DNA of 39,477 bases, from the NCBI GenBank assembly GCA_019429365.1, contig JAHYJD010000023.1, positions 1 to 39,477 of the forward strand. The letters are read 5' to 3'. Shown here one piece after another: positions 1 through 6,826 of this stretch. The position numbers and the translations under genes were made by a program. Each line of letters begins with the position of its first letter. The first letter of the stretch is position 1. Source of the stretch: Bacteroidales bacterium (GTDB lineage: Bacteria; Bacteroidota; Bacteroidia; Bacteroidales; UBA7960). The notes beneath the pieces are model-generated. The model was not told the DNA's origin, did not search any database, and saw nothing but the letters and a program-made list of their open reading frames with translations.

Positions 1-1
1 G

Positions 2-1219
2 TTTGTTGCTGACCAGGAAATCAATGCTTCTGGAAAGCTGGTTTTACCCGGCCTGATCAATACGCATACCCACTCGCCTATGACCATTTTCAGGGGTTAT
101 GCCGACGACCTGCACCTGAAGGAGTGGCTCTACGATCATATTTTTCCCATTGAGTCGGAGTTTGTTACACCCGAGAATGTGCGCACCGGCACCCGGCTGG
201 CCATCGCCGAGATGCTGCTTAGCGGCACTACCACCTTCAACGATATGTATTATTATGTGGATGAGATGGCCAAAGTGGTTGACCAGGTGGGTGTACGTGC
301 GGTGCTGACGGAGAGCCTGATAGATTTTTCAGTACCCAACAGCCCATCGCCCGAACATGCCCTTCAGGTAAGCGAAGATCTGATAAAAAAATGGACACAT
401 CACCCACTGATAACTATCGGTGTTTCGGCCCATGCGCCCTACACCACCTCACCTGAGGTTATTAAAAAAGGCAAAGAGCTGGCCGATAAATACCATTTGC
501 CATTTAATATCCACGTGGCTGAAACCCGCGGAGAATATGACCTTGCCCAGAAAGAGTATGGTATGACGCCGGTGCAGTTTCTCGACAGTATTGGGGCGCT
601 GGGCTCCAATGTAATAGCTGCTCACAGTGTGCATCTAACCCCCGAAGATATTGAGATTTATGCGCGCCGTGGCGTGGGTGTGGCCCACAATCCGCAGTGC
701 AACATGAAGCTGGCCAGCGGGGTAGCTCCTGTGCCGGCATTTCTCAAGGCAGGGGTGAAAGTTGGCATTGGCACCGATGGCGTAGCAAGTAACAATGACC
801 TTGACCTTTTTGATGAAGTACGCTCAGCTGCCTTCATTCATAAGCTCAACAGCCAGAATCCTACCGTGCTCGATGCCCGGACCGCCCTTGAGCTGGTGAC
901 CATTGGCGGCGCCCGCGTGCTCGGCATGGAAGAAAAAATCGGGTCGCTCGAAGTGGGCAAAAGAGCCGATATTATTATTCTCGACATGGATCAGCCGCAC
1001 GCCCACCCGGTTTACAATATTTATTCATTGATTATTTATTCACTTCGAGGATCGGATGTAGAAACCGTGTTGGTTGATGGCCGGCTGATGCTACAAAACC
1101 GCAAGCTGGTGACGCTTGACCTGGACCGCCTTTACGATAAAGTGGAGCAACTGGCCAGGCAAATTGCCGAAAAAAGTCCCACTCTGACACATTTAAACAA
1201 CAAGCTCAGAAAACTCTGA
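2..1219 (+). CDS. mtaD: 5-methylthioadenosine/S-adenosylhomocysteine deaminase-type amidohydrolase (5'-partial)
   Basis: The reading frame is open from base 2 and the true start lies left of the window. The visible part begins in the amidohydrolase sheet with LPGLINTHTH, the first metal-binding HxH (bases 65-73), followed by RGYADDLHLKEWL, typical of the MTA/SAH deaminase and chlorohydrolase branch. Further metal and catalytic positions are visible in order: HVAET (the zinc His and catalytic Glu), AAHSVHLT, HNPQCNMKLASG and GTDGVASNN with the metal Asp. The family is a TIM barrel with one divalent metal that hydrolytically deaminates adenosine-type nucleosides (MTA or SAH to the inosyl form) in the cytoplasm. 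It ends 2 nt from the stop of a convergent gene. The subfamily name rests on motif similarity; guanine deaminase of the amidohydrolase type or another nucleoside deaminase is possible, so the substrate is an inference. Confidence 0.82.
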   Translation, partial: FVADQEINASGKLVLPGLINTHTHSPMTIFRGYADDLHLKEWLYDHIFPIESEFVTPENVRTGTRLAIAEMLLSGTTTFNDMYYYVDEMAKVVDQVGVRAVLTESLIDFSVPNSPSPEHALQVSEDLIKKWTHHPLITIGVSAHAPYTTSPEVIKKGKELADKYHLPFNIHVAETRGEYDLAQKEYGMTPVQFLDSIGALGSNVIAAHSVHLTPEDIEIYARRGVGVAHNPQCNMKLASGVAPVPAFLKAGVKVGIGTDGVASNNDLDLFDEVRSAAFIHKLNSQNPTVLDARTALELVTIGGARVLGMEEKIGSLEVGKRADIIILDMDQPHAHPVYNIYSLIIYSLRGSDVETVLVDGRLMLQNRKLVTLDLDRLYDKVEQLARQIAEKSPTLTHLNNKLRKL

Positions 1220-1221
1220 AT

Positions 1222-1800
1222 TTAATCGAAGTGGGGGTCGAGGCGGCGCATCATGGCGCCCTCAATGACCTTGAAAAGATCCATTGGGGTGAACTTCCGC
1301 CAGCTTACATCATTGAAGTGCTTGCCGAAGGCAATGTAATAATCAATGTTGGCACTTTCGAACTCGCGAATTACAAAATCACGGAAGTTCAGCGCCACAA
1401 TCCAGCCATCTTCCAGCTCATCAAACCATTCCTGGTAATAACAGTCGTCGGATGAGTGGAAATTCAGTACGTTTTCGCCAATCAAAATGAATTTGTTTAT
1501 GCCATTTTCAATAAGTGGCTCAATGATATTGCGCTTCAGGTACATGATGTCGTTGTAAAGACAGTCGTTCCATTCGCCTATCATTTCAATAAAGCAGTAG
1601 CCCTGGTCGTAGTCGGCATACAGGATTTTGATAAAAAGGGTGGCTGAGCCCATTTCGTCCCATTGCGGGTGGATCAGGTAGTTGTAAACGGCGTGTGAAA
1701 ATTCAAACTCCGAGTATTCCCTTCCGTAAAAGGGTGAGCGTAGGTCCTCGGAGGCTATATAAAGGTTTCGCCAGGCGTAAAATGGCTCAAGGTCGTGCAT
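1222..1800 (-). CDS. Conserved hypothetical protein, 192 aa
   Basis: I do not recognise this protein. It is an acidic, aromatic-rich soluble protein with no signal peptide or membrane segment; many Tyr, Trp and Phe residues are spread along its length, with an acidic patch around SSDDCYYQEWFDELEDGW near residues 115-132. The start is an ATG, supported by a promoter-like element and a short leader just upstream (1843-1874). It is transcribed convergently to the deaminase at 2-1219 with only 2 nt between the stops, and it lies downstream of, but separated by about 80 nt from, the XdhC-family gene on the same strand. Its codon use resembles its neighbours, so it is likely a normal lineage gene. 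No function is proposed. Confidence 0.72.
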   Translation of the reverse strand: MHDLEPFYAWRNLYIASEDLRSPFYGREYSEFEFSHAVYNYLIHPQWDEMGSATLFIKILYADYDQGYCFIEMIGEWNDCLYNDIMYLKRNIIEPLIENGINKFILIGENVLNFHSSDDCYYQEWFDELEDGWIVALNFRDFVIREFESANIDYYIAFGKHFNDVSWRKFTPMDLFKVIEGAMMRRLDPHFD

Positions 1801-1819
1801 AAATTCAAGAAATAAACAG

Positions 1820-1837
1820 GGAGGAAACGCATCCTCC
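1820..1837 (-). other. Small hairpin in the leader of the 1222-1800 gene
   Basis: GGAGGA (1820-1825) and TCCTCC (1832-1837) form a perfect 6-bp inverted repeat with a 6-nt loop, placed almost at the predicted transcript start and about 20 nt before the ATG. One arm is a strong Shine-Dalgarno-like sequence on the transcribed strand, but it is too far from the ATG to act directly. It may protect the 5' end of the mRNA or modulate initiation; that is inference. Confidence 0.4.
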
Positions 1838-1842
1838 TAAAT

Positions 1843-1874
1843 CAAAGTTAGTAAAATTTATTGCGCGGATTCAA
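1843..1874 (-). promoter_or_regulatory. Bacteroidota-type promoter for the 1222-1800 gene
   Basis: Read on the minus strand, TTG (1874-1872) is followed after 21 nt by TAACTTTG (1850-1843), matching the TTTG / TAnnTTTG consensus of the Bacteroidota primary sigma factor. The start of transcription would be near 1836, giving a leader of about 36 nt. Confidence 0.55.
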
Positions 1875-1879
1875 GGCCT

Positions 1880-2626
1880 TCAGGCCTGATTTTTCACTTC
1901 AATCAGCCTTGCGGCGATAGATAAACCGATGATCTCGGGGCTTTTTCCCGGAAGCTTAATGCCGATTGGTGAATCCACTTTTGCGAAAGCAGCTTCATCA
2001 AAAGCATTTCTTTGCAGCAGGAATTCTTTTGCTTCGGAAATCTTTTTCCTGTTGCCGATCATGCCAAGATATGCCCATGGTTTATTGTTCAATTGTGCCA
2101 GGATTTCAAAATCGTAGTCGTGGCGGTGGGAGCAAAGTACCAGGAAGTGGCGTGGCCCGGGTTCGAATCCCTTGAGAAACTCGGGGTGATGCATTGCTTT
2201 TGTGTTGATCCCTGCGAAAGCAGGATCGGCCAGCATTTCAGCTCTTTCATCTACCACGGTGATGCTAAACTCCAGTTTTCGGGCAAAATATACCAAGGCT
2301 CTGGCCACATGTCCGGCTCCGAAGATCACCAGTTCACTGTCGGGCTGAAAACTCTCAATAAAGAACGTAAGCCTGGTACCCGTTTCGGGGTTTTGCATTT
2401 CAAACATGCCGTTTTTGGTTTCCTTCAGAAAGGCCTTTGCGGTTTTGATTACCTCCAGTTCCACCGGTCCGCCGCCAATGGTGCCCTGTGTGGAGCCATC
2501 CTCAAAAACCAGCATGCGCGCTCCAGGCGGACGGCCAAACGATCCCTCAACATTTATCAGGGTGCAGAGGGCGAAGGTACGTTGCGCTTGCCGTGCTTTA
2601 GTTAATTGGGAAATCCAGTTTTCCAT
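1880..2626 (-). CDS. XdhC/CoxI-family protein (molybdenum-hydroxylase maturation factor-like)
   Basis: This 248-aa protein has the two parts of the XdhC family: an N-terminal segment with PPGARMLV and GTIGGGPVE, and a C-terminal Rossmann part with LVIFGAGHVARAL, CSHRHDYD, YLGMIGNRKK and the ending SPIGIKLPGKSPEIIGLSIAA. XdhC proteins bind and sulfurate the molybdenum cofactor and insert it into xanthine dehydrogenase; the family is cytoplasmic. A longer frame from 2659 exists, but the ATG at 2626 overlaps the guaD stop as TAATG, removes a 34-nt overlap and gives the usual family N-terminus, so I chose it. Translation is probably coupled to guaD. No xanthine dehydrogenase subunit is in the window, so whether this is a true XdhC or an orphan NAD-binding relative is unresolved. 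Confidence 0.85.
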   Translation of the reverse strand: MENWISQLTKARQAQRTFALCTLINVEGSFGRPPGARMLVFEDGSTQGTIGGGPVELEVIKTAKAFLKETKNGMFEMQNPETGTRLTFFIESFQPDSELVIFGAGHVARALVYFARKLEFSITVVDERAEMLADPAFAGINTKAMHHPEFLKGFEPGPRHFLVLCSHRHDYDFEILAQLNNKPWAYLGMIGNRKKISEAKEFLLQRNAFDEAAFAKVDSPIGIKLPGKSPEIIGLSIAARLIEVKNQA

Positions 2627-3093
2627 TAGTACTCGGTTTTGTTTTCTAGTTTCAGCCACTGCTCGAATGGCTCAGCGGCTTCTCTCAATACCATTTTCTG
2701 CATGGGGATGGAGCGTTGCTCGTGTGCCAGTGAAAACTCGTCATAAATAAAGGAATCGTCGAAACCCGCCTTTGCGGCATCGCCTTTGGTGGCTGCGAAA
2801 ACTATGCGTTCAATATGTGCCCAATAAATGGCACCAAGGCACATGGGGCAGGGCTCGCAGCTGGTATAAATCACGCAGCCGTCGAGCCTGAATTTGCCAA
2901 TATTTTTGCAAGCATCGCGTATGGCCATCACCTCGGCATGGGCAGTGGGATCGTTGTCGCAGGCGACATGGTTCACCCCGCGGCCAATAACCTCACCATT
3001 GCGCACAATGAGCGCCCCGAAAGGACCGCCACCGTTTGTTACATTGGCTGCTGCCATGGCAACGGCTTCTTGCAAATACTTTTTGTCATTCAT
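2626..3093 (-). CDS. guaD: Guanine deaminase (cytidine-deaminase fold)
   Basis: This 155-aa protein closely matches the small bacterial GuaD type: GGPFGALIV, then NDPTAHAEVMAIR holding the zinc His and the proton-shuttling Glu, TSCEPCPMCLGAIYWA holding the two zinc Cys, and DAAKAGFDDSFIYDE, which is characteristic of guanine deaminase rather than tRNA adenosine deaminase. It converts guanine to xanthine and ammonia in the cytoplasm. A start at 3117 is open, but the ATG at 3093 matches the family N-terminus and sits downstream of a promoter-like element whose transcript would start near 3116. It overlaps the XdhC-family gene by TAATG, so a guanine to xanthine (to urate) salvage or degradation unit is suggested. 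TadA is the main alternative and is less likely because of length and C-terminal motifs. Confidence 0.93.
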   Translation of the reverse strand: MNDKKYLQEAVAMAAANVTNGGGPFGALIVRNGEVIGRGVNHVACDNDPTAHAEVMAIRDACKNIGKFRLDGCVIYTSCEPCPMCLGAIYWAHIERIVFAATKGDAAKAGFDDSFIYDEFSLAHEQRSIPMQKMVLREAAEPFEQWLKLENKTEY

Positions 3094-3122
3094 GGCTATA
3101 CATTTGCTGGCAAACAAATCTA

Positions 3123-3152
3123 CAAAATTATTCCCTGGTAGAACAACGCAAA
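3123..3152 (-). promoter_or_regulatory. Promoter of guaD-xdhC pair
   Basis: On the minus strand TTTG (3152-3149) is followed after 18 nt by TAATTTTG (3130-3123), close to the Bacteroidota consensus though the spacer is one base short. The expected transcript start is near 3116, leaving a leader of about 23 nt before the ATG at 3093. Confidence 0.55.
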
Positions 3153-3190
3153 ACCCCGTGACCTTAGCCTGTGCTCCGAATGGTTTTGGC

Positions 3191-3198
3191 TATCTTTG
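3191..3198 (+). promoter_or_regulatory. -7 box upstream of the TIGR02757 gene
   Basis: TATCTTTG is a perfect TAnnTTTG element. The ATG at 3206 lies 7 nt after it, so the mRNA would be leaderless or nearly so. I see no good -33 TTTG at the expected distance. Confidence 0.45.
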
Positions 3199-3205
3199 CT
3201 GTAAT

Positions 3206-3988
3206 ATGAAGACACCAGCGTTTCCTGATCTGAAACAATTGCTCGACGAAAAAGCAGCTTTTTACAACCGTCCCTTTTTTATTGAAACGGATCCCATTGC
3301 TGTTCCGCACCGTTTTTCCCGTAAGGAAGACATTGAAATTGCCGCATTTCTGGTGGCCACTATTGCCTGGGGGCAGCGTAAATCGATCATCCAGAATGGC
3401 ATGCGGTTAATGGAACTCATGGACTGGCAGCCGGCCGATTTTGTAAGGAATTTTTCGGAGAGTGATCTTAGACCATTTGCCCGCTTTGTGCACCGCACCT
3501 TCAATTATGCCGACCTGGAATTTTTTCTTTTTTCACTCAAAAATATTTACCAGGAGCATAGTAGTCTGGAGCAATGTTTTACAAAACCCTACCTGCAAAA
3601 TATGGATGTGAAGGATGCCATCACGGGTTTCAGGAGGGTGTTTTTCGACATTCCGCATCTGCCCCGTACCCAAAAGCACGTGAGCAATCCCGACACAGGG
3701 GCTTCGGCTAAAAGGCTGAATCTGTTTCTGCGCTGGATGGTGAGGAAAGACGATACCGGCGTGGATTTTGGCCTGTGGGATGCCATAGCACCCGCACACC
3801 TCTATTGTCCGCTCGACCTGCATTCTGGCCGTGTTGCGCGAAGGCTGGGTTTGCTTCAGCGAAAGCAAAACGACTGGAAAGCGGTGGAAGAACTCACTGA
3901 TAACCTGCGAAAATTAAACCAGGAAGACCCGGTTCTTTACGATTTTGCCTTGTTTGGAATGGGAGTGTTTGAAGATGTGAACATGTGA
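3206..3988 (+). CDS. TIGR02757/DUF2400 family protein
   Basis: This 260-aa protein shows the hallmarks of the TIGR02757 family of Bacteroidota: DPIAVPHRF near the N-terminus, FLVATIAWGQRKSII, and a C-terminal stretch CPLDLHSGRVARRLGLL followed by NDWKAVEELTDNL and DFALFGMGV, which looks like a helix-hairpin-helix/GPD-type DNA-glycosylase-like fold. The biochemical function is not established. The ORF can be extended upstream to 2894, but that would run antisense through guaD; the ATG at 3206 fits the family start and lies directly after a TATCTTTG box. It is divergent from guaD and precedes two small genes on the same strand. Confidence 0.85.
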   Translation: MKTPAFPDLKQLLDEKAAFYNRPFFIETDPIAVPHRFSRKEDIEIAAFLVATIAWGQRKSIIQNGMRLMELMDWQPADFVRNFSESDLRPFARFVHRTFNYADLEFFLFSLKNIYQEHSSLEQCFTKPYLQNMDVKDAITGFRRVFFDIPHLPRTQKHVSNPDTGASAKRLNLFLRWMVRKDDTGVDFGLWDAIAPAHLYCPLDLHSGRVARRLGLLQRKQNDWKAVEELTDNLRKLNQEDPVLYDFALFGMGVFEDVNM

Positions 3989-4035
3989 AAATGAGCAGTG
4001 AGAGATGAGAAGATAAGAAATTTAAAAAAACTGGG

Positions 4036-4257
4036 ATGGAGCACAACCCGCAGATTCTTCTCGATATAATAAAAACGCCCATGCCATTTGGCAAGTTCAA
4101 GGGCCGGTTGATCTGCGATTTGCCGGTTTCTTACCTGGAGTGGTTTCAACGAAAAGGTTTTCCTGAGGGAAAGCTGGGCATGCTGTTGCAGACTATCTAT
4201 GAAATTAAGAGCAATGGACTGGAAGATTTGCTCAGGCCACTAAGAAAGAACTATTAG
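4036..4257 (+). CDS. DUF3820 family protein
   Basis: The 73-aa product matches the small DUF3820 family almost end to end: MPFGKFKGRLICDLP, then YLEWFQRKGFPEGKLG and YEIKSNGLEDLLRPL. The family is sometimes labelled as a putative quorum-sensing-regulated virulence factor, but I know of no firm function. It is a soluble cytoplasmic protein. It begins 47 nt after the TIGR02757 gene on the same strand and may be cotranscribed with it. Confidence 0.85.
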   Translation: MEHNPQILLDIIKTPMPFGKFKGRLICDLPVSYLEWFQRKGFPEGKLGMLLQTIYEIKSNGLEDLLRPLRKNY

Positions 4258-4283
4258 CACTGATAACATTTGATTGGGTAACC

Positions 4284-4754
4284 ATGGAAACGGCCAGACT
4301 GAGCGAAATAAAACGGGCACTTTCAACCCTGACGCACAAGGAGATTATGAACATTTGCGTGCGTTTGGCAAGGTATCGCAAAGAAAATAAGGAACTAATC
4401 TACTATCTTATTTTTGATGCAGATGACCATGCCCTTTTCATTAAACAGGTGAAAGCTGAAATAGATCATCAGTTCTCCCAGATGAATCTGTCCAGCATTT
4501 ACCTTGCAAAAAAGACCATCCGCAAAGTATTGAGCACCACAAACAAGTACATAAAATTCTCAGGCTCAAAACAAATTGAGGTGGAGTTACTGCTGTACTT
4601 CTGCCAGTGCTTAAAAAATTCCGGACTACCCTTTAAGCAATACCCTGTTACGGAAAATCTGTATAACAGGCAGTTACTCAAAATAAAAGGTGCAATGCAA
4701 AGCCTGCATGAAGACCTGCAGTTTGATTATGGAAAGATACTGGAGAAACTTTAA
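4284..4754 (+). CDS. Conserved hypothetical protein, 156 aa
   Basis: I cannot assign a named family with confidence. The protein is basic and predicted mostly helical, with LARYRKENKELIYYLIF near residues 28-44, SGSKQIEVELLLYFC near 93-107 and the C-terminal LHEDLQFDYG motif. Similar helical proteins occur as conserved hypotheticals in Bacteroidota. No signal peptide or membrane segment is visible. It starts 26 nt after the DUF3820 gene and is followed by a promoter-like element for the M14 genes. Function unknown. Confidence 0.75.
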   Translation: METARLSEIKRALSTLTHKEIMNICVRLARYRKENKELIYYLIFDADDHALFIKQVKAEIDHQFSQMNLSSIYLAKKTIRKVLSTTNKYIKFSGSKQIEVELLLYFCQCLKNSGLPFKQYPVTENLYNRQLLKIKGAMQSLHEDLQFDYGKILEKL

Positions 4755-4764
4755 CAGAATTCCA

Positions 4765-4772
4765 TACATTTG
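4765..4772 (+). promoter_or_regulatory. -7 box upstream of the M14 pair
   Basis: TACATTTG matches TAnnTTTG and lies 29 nt before the ATG at 4802, in the gap after the 156-aa gene. No clear -33 element is visible at the right spacing. Confidence 0.4.
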
Positions 4773-4801
4773 TTAAAACCAAATTTCCAAAAACCTACTT
4801 T

Positions 4802-6805
4802 ATGCAACCACTTTCAAGCAAAGCACTTTGCCTGATGCTTTTTTTGGCTGTGCTTACCATCTCTGCTGGCATGGCCCAGTCGTACTACACGCCAAAACAG
4901 CTCGTCAGCGAATTTGAAACCCTTGCCAGGGGCAATGCAGGCAAGGCAAAGATGCACCAGATCGCCGTTTCGCCGGGGGGACATCCGGTAATTGTTTTAG
5001 AAATAGGCACCGAAGTAAACCGGAATGAAAAACTTAAACCGGCCATTTTTGTTGCAGCTAATCCTGAAGGAACCAATCCCCTATCGAGCTATGCTGCAGT
5101 TAAACTGGCGAAGCAGTTGGTAGGAAACGACCAGCATCTGAATCATACCTGGTATATCTTACCAGTGTTAAATCCCGACGCCCTTGCACGCTACTTTCAC
5201 AAGGTTAAATGGGAGAACCCCCGCAACGACATGAAGGTGAACGACGACATGGACGATGCCGTTGATGAGGACGGTCCCAACGATCTGAACAGGGATGGCT
5301 TCATTACCGATATGCGCGTTCGCGATCCGCAGGCAGTGTGGATCGTTGACCAGGGTGAGCCCCGTTTGATGCGCAGGGCCGACCGCACCAAGGGCGAAAG
5401 AGGGGTTTTTACCCTTTATCTTGAAGGCACCGACGACGATGGCGATGGCCAGTACAACGAAGATCCTCCCGGAGGCGTAAATACCGGTGTCAACTTTCCA
5501 CACCTTTTCAAACCGTTTACGCCAACCGGCGGCATGTGGCCGGGTAGTACCCCCGAAGTTTACGGAACCATGAGATTTATCTTCGACCGGCCTGAGATTG
5601 CCGCGACCTTTACTTTTGGCAGCACCAATTTTGCTTTGGTACCACCCGAAGGCGGCCGAAGGGGACAGGCAGATTTTGACAACATTACCATTCCTGATGA
5701 AATGGCTGAGGCATTCGGCGTAGATAAGTCAAAAAAATATACCATGGATGAGATCATTGAGCTGTTGCAACCAATGGTGCCACCCGGGGTGGAATTAACC
5801 CCGGCTATGGTGGCCAGCTTTCTCGGCCTGGGAGGCGTGGTAAACCCTCTGCCCGAAGACCTGGCATGGTACAAGGAACTATCGGAGCAATACCTCGAAT
5901 ACCTGAAAAAGGCCAATTTCAGCACCGACCGCCTTGAGCCAGAAAAGGCAAAGGACGGTTCATTTGAGCTCTGGTCGTACTATCACCTGGGCGTTCCAAC
6001 CTTCAGCTTTAACTTTTTCACCCTTCCAAAGGCAAAAGACGAAAAGGCTGAATCTTCAGGGATTACCATCGATCAATTAGAGAACATGACCTCTGAAGAA
6101 TTTATCGAACTTGGCGAGGATAAGATCAATGCTTTTCTGAAGGAAAATAAAGCCCCTGAGCAGTTTAAAGCCCAGCAGGTGATCGGAATGCTCAGGTCAG
6201 GGCAGACCACTCCACGGCAAATGGCCGCCATGATGAAGAGCATGCCCAGGCCGCCCAAGCCATCGGAGGTCGATCCCAAATTGAAAGCCTTGCTGGCCTA
6301 TAGCGATAATGTGCTGGGTGGCAAGGGTTATGTAAACTGGCAGCCCTATCAGCATCCTACCCTCGGTGCAGTAGAAATCGGTGGTCCGGTACCATACGTG
6401 TTTACCACACCTCCTGCCGAAGCAGCCGATTCGCTTATCGATGTGCAACTTCCCTGGGTTTTTACCCTGGTCGAAAAGCTGCCAAAACTGGCCATTTCTG
6501 ATTACAAGGTAAAAAGCCTGGGCGCAGATGTTTACCAACTGGAGATATGGGTTGAAAATACCAATTACCTCCCTTTTCCTACAGCAATGGGAAAGCGCAA
6601 CAATCAACCAGCTCCTGCGGTGCTGTTGCTCGAGTCGGATGGGCTTGAAATCTTGCAGGGACTGAGCCGCACACCCATTCGTTCAGTGGATGGTCTGTCT
6701 TTTGTTAAGCTCTCCTTTGTTATTAGGATGACCAAAGGAAAAACCATTCGAGCCAGGCTGGAGTCGAAATCAGTTGGCCACGACAGCAAGGAGATCAGGC
6801 TTTAA
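4802..6805 (+). CDS. Secreted M14 carboxypeptidase-like protein, predicted catalytically inactive
   Basis: This 667-aa protein starts with a signal peptide (residues 1-25, ending AGMAQ). Aligned by eye with the next gene it has the same M14 scaffold and the same acidic Ca-binding-like segments (DEDGPNDLNRDGFITDMR near 155-172; DDDGDGQYNEDP near 211-222). However, every key residue is changed: the zinc HxxE (HGNE in the partner) reads E89-G-T-N92, NPDGR reads NPDAL (124-128), the third zinc His becomes Gly273, and the catalytic Glu position is Asn404. It also has an insert of about 110 residues (roughly 285-395) and a Pro/Met-rich stretch near 475-495. It is likely a non-hydrolytic paralog acting outside the cytoplasm, perhaps a binding partner of the active enzyme; this is inference. 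The downstream paralog begins 21 nt after its stop. Confidence 0.85.
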   Translation: MQPLSSKALCLMLFLAVLTISAGMAQSYYTPKQLVSEFETLARGNAGKAKMHQIAVSPGGHPVIVLEIGTEVNRNEKLKPAIFVAANPEGTNPLSSYAAVKLAKQLVGNDQHLNHTWYILPVLNPDALARYFHKVKWENPRNDMKVNDDMDDAVDEDGPNDLNRDGFITDMRVRDPQAVWIVDQGEPRLMRRADRTKGERGVFTLYLEGTDDDGDGQYNEDPPGGVNTGVNFPHLFKPFTPTGGMWPGSTPEVYGTMRFIFDRPEIAATFTFGSTNFALVPPEGGRRGQADFDNITIPDEMAEAFGVDKSKKYTMDEIIELLQPMVPPGVELTPAMVASFLGLGGVVNPLPEDLAWYKELSEQYLEYLKKANFSTDRLEPEKAKDGSFELWSYYHLGVPTFSFNFFTLPKAKDEKAESSGITIDQLENMTSEEFIELGEDKINAFLKENKAPEQFKAQQVIGMLRSGQTTPRQMAAMMKSMPRPPKPSEVDPKLKALLAYSDNVLGGKGYVNWQPYQHPTLGAVEIGGPVPYVFTTPPAEAADSLIDVQLPWVFTLVEKLPKLAISDYKVKSLGADVYQLEIWVENTNYLPFPTAMGKRNNQPAPAVLLLESDGLEILQGLSRTPIRSVDGLSFVKLSFVIRMTKGKTIRARLESKSVGHDSKEIRL

Positions 6806-6826
6806 TCAACCCAAAAAGTGAAAAAG

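Noticed and set aside
2012-2605. 197-codon plus-strand frame opposite the XdhC-family gene
   Set aside because: The XdhC motifs on the minus strand are continuous through this interval; the opposite frame has no family features.
2894-3205. N-terminal extension of the TIGR02757 protein by about 104 codons
   Set aside because: It would run through guaD on the other strand and lies upstream of the TATCTTTG box; the family start matches the ATG at 3206.
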